Origin: Frankia umida
Lineage (GTDB): Bacteria; Actinomycetota; Actinomycetes; Frankiales; Frankiaceae
Direction of reading: 5' to 3'
Length of the DNA stretch: 64,000 nt
Assembly (NCBI RefSeq): GCF_023242945.1
Contig: NZ_JALKFT010000001.1
Span: forward strand, 1-64,000
Of this stretch, positions 59,069 to 64,000 are shown one piece after another; the stretch's first letter is position 1, and each line of letters opens with the position of its first letter. A program made the translations under genes and the position numbers. The notes beneath the pieces are model-generated. The model had not been told where the DNA came from. It did not search any database and saw only the letters and a program-made list of their open reading frames with translations.

Positions 59069-61582
59069 CTACCGAGCTGCAATACCCGATGTAATCGACT
59101 GAGAACCATTCGTTATCGGGCGGGGTGTGTTCTGATCTTCGGAACCGGCCCGGCGCCGGCCCGCGGCCGCACGGATCTCGGCGGCCACCGCGGCGGGTGC
59201 GATCCGCTGGGCGATGCGGCGACGGCGTGGCACCGATGCGCGCAGTGCCTGGTCCAGCGCGTCGGCCAGCCGCCAGGCCTCGGCGGCGGCACCACGGCCG
59301 GTCGCGGTGCGTCGCCGATCGTCGCCTGGATCACCGAACAGGGCGACGGTGGCCAGCTCCGCCAGGCCGCGCAGCGCTGTCCCGGCCGGTTCACCCGTCT
59401 GGCTGGCGGCGTCCACCACCTCGACGGGACTCGCGGCGGCCGGCATCGGCTGGCCCGATCGGGCCAGGAGATCCAGCGCGTGACGCCAGGCCGCGACGAT
59501 CCGCGTCCGTTCGGTGCCGCGCCGCCGGGCCCGGCGGCGGCGTAGTCCAGGCAGCGCGAAGGCCAGGCCGAGATAGCCGGTCAGCACGAGCAGGGTCGCC
59601 GTCCCCGCCACCCGGATGCCCCGCCCCCGGTCGGACCAGGCCGGCGAGGGCCCGGACGGGTGGTGGTGCGCCGCCGTCCCGGTGTCGGGCCGCGGTGGGC
59701 CGGTGGGGACGTCCACCGTGGCGCCCAGCACCGCGTTGACGAGTTCGGCCTGCGCCGTGGACTCACCCTGCGTGGCGCCGGCGACAACGGCGCCACGCGC
59801 GTCGGCCGCCATCGGCGTCGGGAAGAAGGGCATCCAGCCGGCGCCGGCGAAGTGGATCTCGGCCCAGGCCAGGGCGTCGGCGCCGCGGACCGGGCGGGCG
59901 GCGGCGCTCTGCGCCCCGGGCACGCTGAAACCGACGACGAGCCGGGCGGGTAGACCAAGCAGGCGGGCGGCGAGCACGAACGCGGTGGCGAACTGCTCGG
60001 AGGTCCCGCGCCTGGTCTGCTCGAGGAAGTGGGTGACCTGCGCGAGGCTGTGTCCCGCGGGGGCGGCCGGATCGAACACGAAGTTCGTCCGCAGGTACTG
60101 CCGCAGCAGTGCGGCCCGCTGGTAGGGCGAGGTGCCACCGGCGGTGGCGATCGTGGCCAGGCCGCGCAGGACCGGTGGCACGCCGGCTGGCAGTGCGCGC
60201 GCACGGGCGTCGGCGGGCGTGGTGGAGGCGGCCAGGGTGAGCGTCTGGCCCGCCGTGGGCACGGCCTGCGGCCAGGACCGCACCCGCAGCCGGGTACCAG
60301 CCGTGAGCGGCTCGGTCCGCACCAGCACGCCGTCACAGGCCGCCACCGCGAATCCTCCCCGCGTCACCTGGCCCGCGGCGACCGCGGAGCCGCCCGTCAC
60401 CGCGCCCTCGGTGGTGGGCGTGCCCGGATCGGGCGTGCCCGGGAGCACGACGAACTGCCTGGGCTCGGCCAGCACCGGGACGAGCTGACCGCCCAGTCCG
60501 GCGATGGTCAGCTCCTGGGTCACCGGCGCGGACGCGGCGCCAGCGACCCGCGCGCCGTCGTGGCCCGATCCGGAGGTGGCCGAACCAGTGGTCTCGGGAC
60601 AGCCGGCGGTACTCGCGCCCGCCGGCAGGTAGCGGGTGCTGGAGGTCCAGGTGGCGCCGTCGTAGTCATCGAGCACGGCCAGCCGCAACGCCGCCGGCCC
60701 GGCGGTCGCGGAGGTCAGCGCGGCCTGGAACAGGACCTGCTGCGGATGGGCGGTCCAACCCGCGAGCCGACTCAACGGGCTGAGCTCCACCGTGCCCGTG
60801 GCGGCGGTCGCGCGATAGGCGCGCGGATCGATGCGCGGGTGGTCGTCGACCCGCAGCGGGCCGCCGGCCAGTCCGATCCCCACCGCGACCACACCGATCA
60901 CGGCACCCGCCGTCCGGGCCAGCGTGGCCAACCGGCCGGCCGGGCGGCCGGGGCCCTCCAGCACGCTGCCGGGCTCAGGCCGCCCGGGCCTGACCCGACC
61001 GGGCCAGGGCAGCTCGACCCGGGGGTGACGAACCCGCACCAGCAGGGCGGCGAGCGCGGCGAACCCGGCGGCGGACGGCAGATCCGAGCCACCCGACGCG
61101 GCGGCATAACTCACCGTGACCAGAAACAGCACCAGCCCGGGTAGTGCGGGCAGCAACCGGGTACGGGTACGGACGACCAGCTCGGCGCCGATCGCCGTCG
61201 CCAGCCAGGTCAACGCGACCGGTCCCATCAGCAGCTCCGGCTCGGCCGGCGCTGGGACAGCCGTGTCGAGCAGACGTGCCCACCCGGTGACCATCCCCAC
61301 CGCGACCAGATGCAACCGGGACCACACCCCGCCCGCCGGGGCGGCGACGGTCGCCGCGGCCCAGGCGACGAACCCGCTGCCCCACGCGACCACCGTCACG
61401 ATCGGTGACGGCGGCTGGTGTCGGCCGATCAGGACCGCGACCAGCACCACCGGGATGATCACGGCGGCGGCGACATCCACCAGGACCTCGGGCCCGGTGA
61501 TCACCCGATGCCAGCCGAGGCCGCCGACGAACGACAGCCCACCGGCCAGCAGCACGGCGATCAGACGGTGACGCCCGCTCAT
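59069..61582 (-). CDS. DUF3488/transglutaminase-like membrane protein, catalytic residues replaced
   Basis: 837 residues; the ATG overlaps the DUF58 stop (ATGA). N-terminal 210 residues carry about six TM helices (LIAVLLAGGLSFVGGLGW and following), then a large extracytoplasmic region with a transglutaminase-like core (YQRAALLRQYLRTNFVFDPA, RRGTSEQFATAFVLAARLLG, LPARLVVGFSVPG, GADALAWAEIHFAGAGWMPF), one TM helix (VAGTATLLVLTGYLGLAFAL) and a helical cytoplasmic tail. In active family members the motifs read G-x-C-E-Q-F and H-A-W; here they are S528 and L571, so catalysis is doubtful. Part of the moxR-DUF58-transglutaminase module, whose role is poorly known (envelope protein assembly). Confidence 0.88.
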   Translation of the reverse strand: MSGRHRLIAVLLAGGLSFVGGLGWHRVITGPEVLVDVAAAVIIPVVLVAVLIGRHQPPSPIVTVVAWGSGFVAWAAATVAAPAGGVWSRLHLVAVGMVTGWARLLDTAVPAPAEPELLMGPVALTWLATAIGAELVVRTRTRLLPALPGLVLFLVTVSYAAASGGSDLPSAAGFAALAALLVRVRHPRVELPWPGRVRPGRPEPGSVLEGPGRPAGRLATLARTAGAVIGVVAVGIGLAGGPLRVDDHPRIDPRAYRATAATGTVELSPLSRLAGWTAHPQQVLFQAALTSATAGPAALRLAVLDDYDGATWTSSTRYLPAGASTAGCPETTGSATSGSGHDGARVAGAASAPVTQELTIAGLGGQLVPVLAEPRQFVVLPGTPDPGTPTTEGAVTGGSAVAAGQVTRGGFAVAACDGVLVRTEPLTAGTRLRVRSWPQAVPTAGQTLTLAASTTPADARARALPAGVPPVLRGLATIATAGGTSPYQRAALLRQYLRTNFVFDPAAPAGHSLAQVTHFLEQTRRGTSEQFATAFVLAARLLGLPARLVVGFSVPGAQSAAARPVRGADALAWAEIHFAGAGWMPFFPTPMAADARGAVVAGATQGESTAQAELVNAVLGATVDVPTGPPRPDTGTAAHHHPSGPSPAWSDRGRGIRVAGTATLLVLTGYLGLAFALPGLRRRRARRRGTERTRIVAAWRHALDLLARSGQPMPAAASPVEVVDAASQTGEPAGTALRGLAELATVALFGDPGDDRRRTATGRGAAAEAWRLADALDQALRASVPRRRRIAQRIAPAAVAAEIRAAAGRRRAGSEDQNTPRPITNGSQSITSGIAAR

Positions 61583-63702
61583 CGACGTCGCTCCCCCGCG
61601 ACGCCGAACCCTCGCGGCCAGGTCGCCGGCCACCTTCCGGCCAGCGCCGCCGCGTCGGGAACGTCGATCACGGTCAGTCGCCCAGCCCGGCCCGGACCAG
61701 CACCGACCCGGCTCAGGTGCGCCGCGTCGCGCCGCGCGGCAACCGCGCCCGCGACCAGCGACCGGCCGGAGACAACCCCGCTGGCCCGCGTGGGCGATAC
61801 CGGCCGCAGCCGGGCCCGCTCACCCGAGTCACGTCGCAGGACCGCTCGGGCGGTCGCCTCGGATCTCGGCCCGACCCGCACCAGCACCACCCGGCCGTAG
61901 GCATGGCCCACCGGGGTGAGGGCAGCCACCGCGGCCCGGTCGAAACCACCGGTCACCAGGACGAGCGTGCCGAGTCCGCCGCGCCGCAGCGTCCCGAGAA
62001 CGTCCAGGGTGGCGTCGTCGGCCCACTCGACGGTGGCCAGTTCGTCGAGGAGCAGGTCGGCGTCGCGCCGTCGGCGGCGGCCGAGGACGCGTAGTCCGGC
62101 CGTGGTCACCAGGCGCACGCCGAACGCCTCCCGCGCGCAGGTCATCACCGCGGCGGCCGCCACATCGACGGCCGCCTCGAACGCCGCCCGTCCAGCCCCA
62201 CCGGGGGGGTACGCGTCACGTCGGACATCGAGCACGACGGTGGCCGCGGGCTCCGTGGGGTCCATGTGCGTGCGGACCATCAGCTCGCCTGCCCGCGCGC
62301 TCGAGGGCCAGTGCACCAGGCGAAGGTCCTCGCCTGTCGCGTACGGCCGCAGCGTGTGGATCTCGAGTCCCCCGGCCGTGCCATGCCCGGTCTGACCGTC
62401 CGGTTCACGCGAGGGAGCCGAGGCGAGCGGTGCGAGCGGTGCGACGAGGGGCCGGACGTGCAGGGTCGCGGCGCCGGGCAGCCGCTGGCTACGAATGACC
62501 AGACCAAACGGGTCCGACCGGGTTATCTCGACCGGCCCGACCGTGATCATCCCGCGCTCCTCGGTCGGCAGGACCACGTCGATGGTGCGGGTACCAGCGC
62601 CAGGCAGTCGGCTGATCGGAACAAGCACCCGCGCGGAGGCGCGATCGCGACGGGACGACTCGCCACGGGACGACTCGCCACGCGACAGCTCGCTGTCGGA
62701 TGGCTCGCTGTGGGACGCCAGCGAATCTCCCGCCGGCGCGGCGGACCCATCATCGGACGGGTACGGGCGGGCGCTGGCCATGTCCTGCTCCGAACGGGGG
62801 ATGGTCGTCGTCAGCGGCAGGCGCAGCACGAAGGAAGGTGCCGTCCACCTGGAGTGGTTACGCAAAATGATCATCAGGGTGGCGGGTTCGCCCCGCGCCA
62901 CCCGATGCGGCGACACCCGCAGCTCGGCGGACGCCCGTGGCTGGCGCACCGCGACGATCAGGGACAGCGCCACGGCGGCGGCGGCCGTCCCGCCGAGCAC
63001 CGCGACCTCGGGGTAGTGCACCAGCCGTGCCCCGGCCAGCAGCACCGCAGCTGTGGCGAGCAGGCCCCATCCCAGCGGTGTCGGCCGCAGCCGTGAGCGG
63101 CCCGCCCGTGCCCTCCCCGGCGTAACCGTGCCCACCGCCGGCTGCGCGGCATCGGTCCCGGTCCCGGTCGTGGTCTCGGCCGTCGTACCGATCCCGGTGG
63201 TGGCCTCGAACTCGGCGCTGGTCCGGCGATGGGTCCTCGTCCGGGCTCTGCCCTCGGTTCCGGCCTCGACCAGCTCTCGGCTGGCCGGTTCTCGGGCGGG
63301 TCGCCATGCGGGCGGGTCGTCGGCCCGCATGGCGGGACCGGGCGGGCGTCCGGGGCCGGGGCCAGGACCGGGCGCGGGATGGGACGTGGGATGCGGGGCG
63401 AGGGAGGATCGCCATCCGGACGCGATCTCAGCTGGGCGTGCCGCGGCCGGACCCGCAGCAGGGTCATCGACCGGATCGGTGGGTCGCGGCCGGTGCCGCT
63501 CGCCCAGCCCGCGGGCGAGCGGTCCGGTCGGCGGCGTCCGCGGGGTGCGCCACGGGCCACGTTCTGGCCCCGAGTGCCCAGCCCGGTCAGCCCGGTCAGC
63601 ACGGTCGGCGCGTAGTGGACGGGTGTCCGCCTCGGTCCTGCTGGCGCGGCGCATCGTGGTCGTCTGGTCGTCGGGACGCGATGGTCGTCCCCGGGATGGC
63701 AC
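61579..63702 (-). CDS. DUF58 domain protein with long disordered N-terminus
   Basis: 707 residues from GTG 63702, directly after moxR; a later start is possible because the first 200 residues are Pro/Arg/Thr-rich and repetitive. Two TM helices follow (LGWGLLATAAVLLAGARLVH, VAVLGGTAAAAVALSLIVAV), a beta domain, and the DUF58 signature LRPYATGEDLRLVHWPSSAR followed by AGELMVRTHMDPTEPAATVV (von Willebrand A-like). A Ser/Arg repeat (SRGESSRGESSRRD) interrupts the beta domain. DUF58 proteins work with MoxR ATPases, probably as their membrane-linked substrate or adaptor. Upstream of and coupled to the transglutaminase-like gene. Confidence 0.88.
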   Translation of the reverse strand: MPSRGRPSRPDDQTTTMRRASRTEADTRPLRADRADRADRAGHSGPERGPWRTPRTPPTGPLARGLGERHRPRPTDPVDDPAAGPAAARPAEIASGWRSSLAPHPTSHPAPGPGPGPGRPPGPAMRADDPPAWRPAREPASRELVEAGTEGRARTRTHRRTSAEFEATTGIGTTAETTTGTGTDAAQPAVGTVTPGRARAGRSRLRPTPLGWGLLATAAVLLAGARLVHYPEVAVLGGTAAAAVALSLIVAVRQPRASAELRVSPHRVARGEPATLMIILRNHSRWTAPSFVLRLPLTTTIPRSEQDMASARPYPSDDGSAAPAGDSLASHSEPSDSELSRGESSRGESSRRDRASARVLVPISRLPGAGTRTIDVVLPTEERGMITVGPVEITRSDPFGLVIRSQRLPGAATLHVRPLVAPLAPLASAPSREPDGQTGHGTAGGLEIHTLRPYATGEDLRLVHWPSSARAGELMVRTHMDPTEPAATVVLDVRRDAYPPGGAGRAAFEAAVDVAAAAVMTCAREAFGVRLVTTAGLRVLGRRRRRDADLLLDELATVEWADDATLDVLGTLRRGGLGTLVLVTGGFDRAAVAALTPVGHAYGRVVLVRVGPRSEATARAVLRRDSGERARLRPVSPTRASGVVSGRSLVAGAVAARRDAAHLSRVGAGPGRAGRLTVIDVPDAAALAGRWPATWPRGFGVAGERRR

Positions 63703-63704
63703 GG

Positions 63705-64000
63705 TCAGATCCCGAGCAGCCGACGCGGCGAGGGAACGGACTGCAGGATCTCGTCGACCACGTCCTCGGCCACCACGCGCCGCAGCTCCGCTTCCGGGCT
63801 CAGCACGAGCCGGTGGGCGAGCACGGCACCGGCGACCGCCTTGGCGTCGTCGGGCGTGGCGAAGACCCGCCCGTGTGCGGCCGCGCGGACCTGCACCGCG
63901 CGCAGCAGCGCGATGCTGCCTCGTGGGCTCGCCCCCAGCCGGACGATGTCGGGGATGGTCCGGCTGGCAGCGACCAGTTGGACCAGGTACCGGCGCAGGT
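63705..64000 (-). CDS. MoxR-family AAA ATPase, C-terminal part (5' end outside window)
   Basis: The minus-strand frame is open to the window edge. Its lid domain is typical of MoxR: YLVQLVAASR, IVRLGASPRGSIALLRAVQV, FATPDDAKAVAGAVLAHRLV, then the conserved C-terminus EDVVDEILQSVPSPRRLL. MoxR ATPases are chaperone-like AAA+ proteins acting with DUF58 and transglutaminase-like partners, which follow here (stop 1 bp before the DUF58 start codon). Walker motifs lie outside the window. Confidence 0.88.
   Translation of the reverse strand, partial: LRRYLVQLVAASRTIPDIVRLGASPRGSIALLRAVQVRAAAHGRVFATPDDAKAVAGAVLAHRLVLSPEAELRRVVAEDVVDEILQSVPSPRRLLGI

Noticed and set aside
1..64000. tRNA, rRNA, integrase or insertion sequence genes
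   Set aside because: I looked for tRNA-like cloverleafs, rRNA stretches and transposase motifs and saw none convincing, but a covariance or profile search was not possible.

Overview
The window is very GC-rich and gene-dense, with GTG/TTG starts and stop-start overlaps (ATGA, GTGA) between consecutive genes. This is the style of a high-GC actinomycete. The TPR protein C-terminus at the left edge, the SepX-Glp-MoaCB-GalU-FmdB neighbourhood, SpoIIE phosphatases with RsbW-like ATPases and the MoxR/DUF58/transglutaminase-like operon fit Frankia or a close relative. That assignment is inference from style and gene content. I see no rRNA, tRNA, CRISPR array or intact insertion sequence.

Layout. 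0-7.4 kb: accessory genes. These are a partial TPR protein, a divergent HxlR regulator/flavin-oxidoreductase pair with a double dyad operator, an unrecognised two-gene operon with a DUF4365 (nuclease-fold) protein, and an MFS exporter with a MarR regulator, divergent from a cyclase-family gene. 7.4-15.1 kb: a conserved block with the divisome protein SepX/GlpR (behind a 26-codon leader), a RimJ-like acetyltransferase, a fused MoaC-MoaB, the MoeA/gephyrin-like Glp, GalU, 5-formyl-THF cyclo-ligase and an FmdB zinc ribbon. 15.1-18 kb: mostly non-coding, with minisatellites and several small genes, including a divergent HTH/95-residue pair around a perfect operator. 18-22 kb: a GntR regulator with biuret hydrolase and allophanate hydrolase (biuret to ammonia and CO2), then a CsoR-like sensor. 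22-34 kb: MarR, an AlkB-like dioxygenase and a signalling island. The island holds a non-RD Ser/Thr kinase, a stand-alone receiver protein, a 1461-residue soluble hybrid histidine kinase with long HAMP-type repeats, a multidomain SpoIIE phosphatase and an RsbW-like ATPase.

34.4-51.4 kb: leuS, then the most distinctive locus, an apparent NRPS-independent siderophore (NIS) operon. Six genes overlap by 4 bases each behind one IdeR/DmdR1-like iron box: diaminobutyrate aminotransferase, diaminobutyrate decarboxylase, IucA/IucC synthetase, amine N-monooxygenase, second IucA/IucC synthetase and a glutamine synthetase-family ligase. The order matches rhizobactin 1021 genes rhbA-B-C-E-F, but the RhbD acyltransferase is missing and a GS-type ligase ends the operon. 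A divergent fold-III PLP decarboxylase (SbnH/PvsE/AcsE-like) flanks it, and an MMPL transporter lies convergently downstream. This combination suggests a citrate-based siderophore with unusual acyl or gamma-glutamyl chemistry.

51.5-64 kb: a GT-A glycosyltransferase, an FkbM methyltransferase, glycine decarboxylase GcvP under a tandem glycine riboswitch, a PIG-L deacetylase, a small protein, and a moxR-DUF58-transglutaminase-like operon whose last member seems to have lost its catalytic Cys and His. Short in-frame tandem repeats (9-21 bp) recur in many genes and are a local signature.
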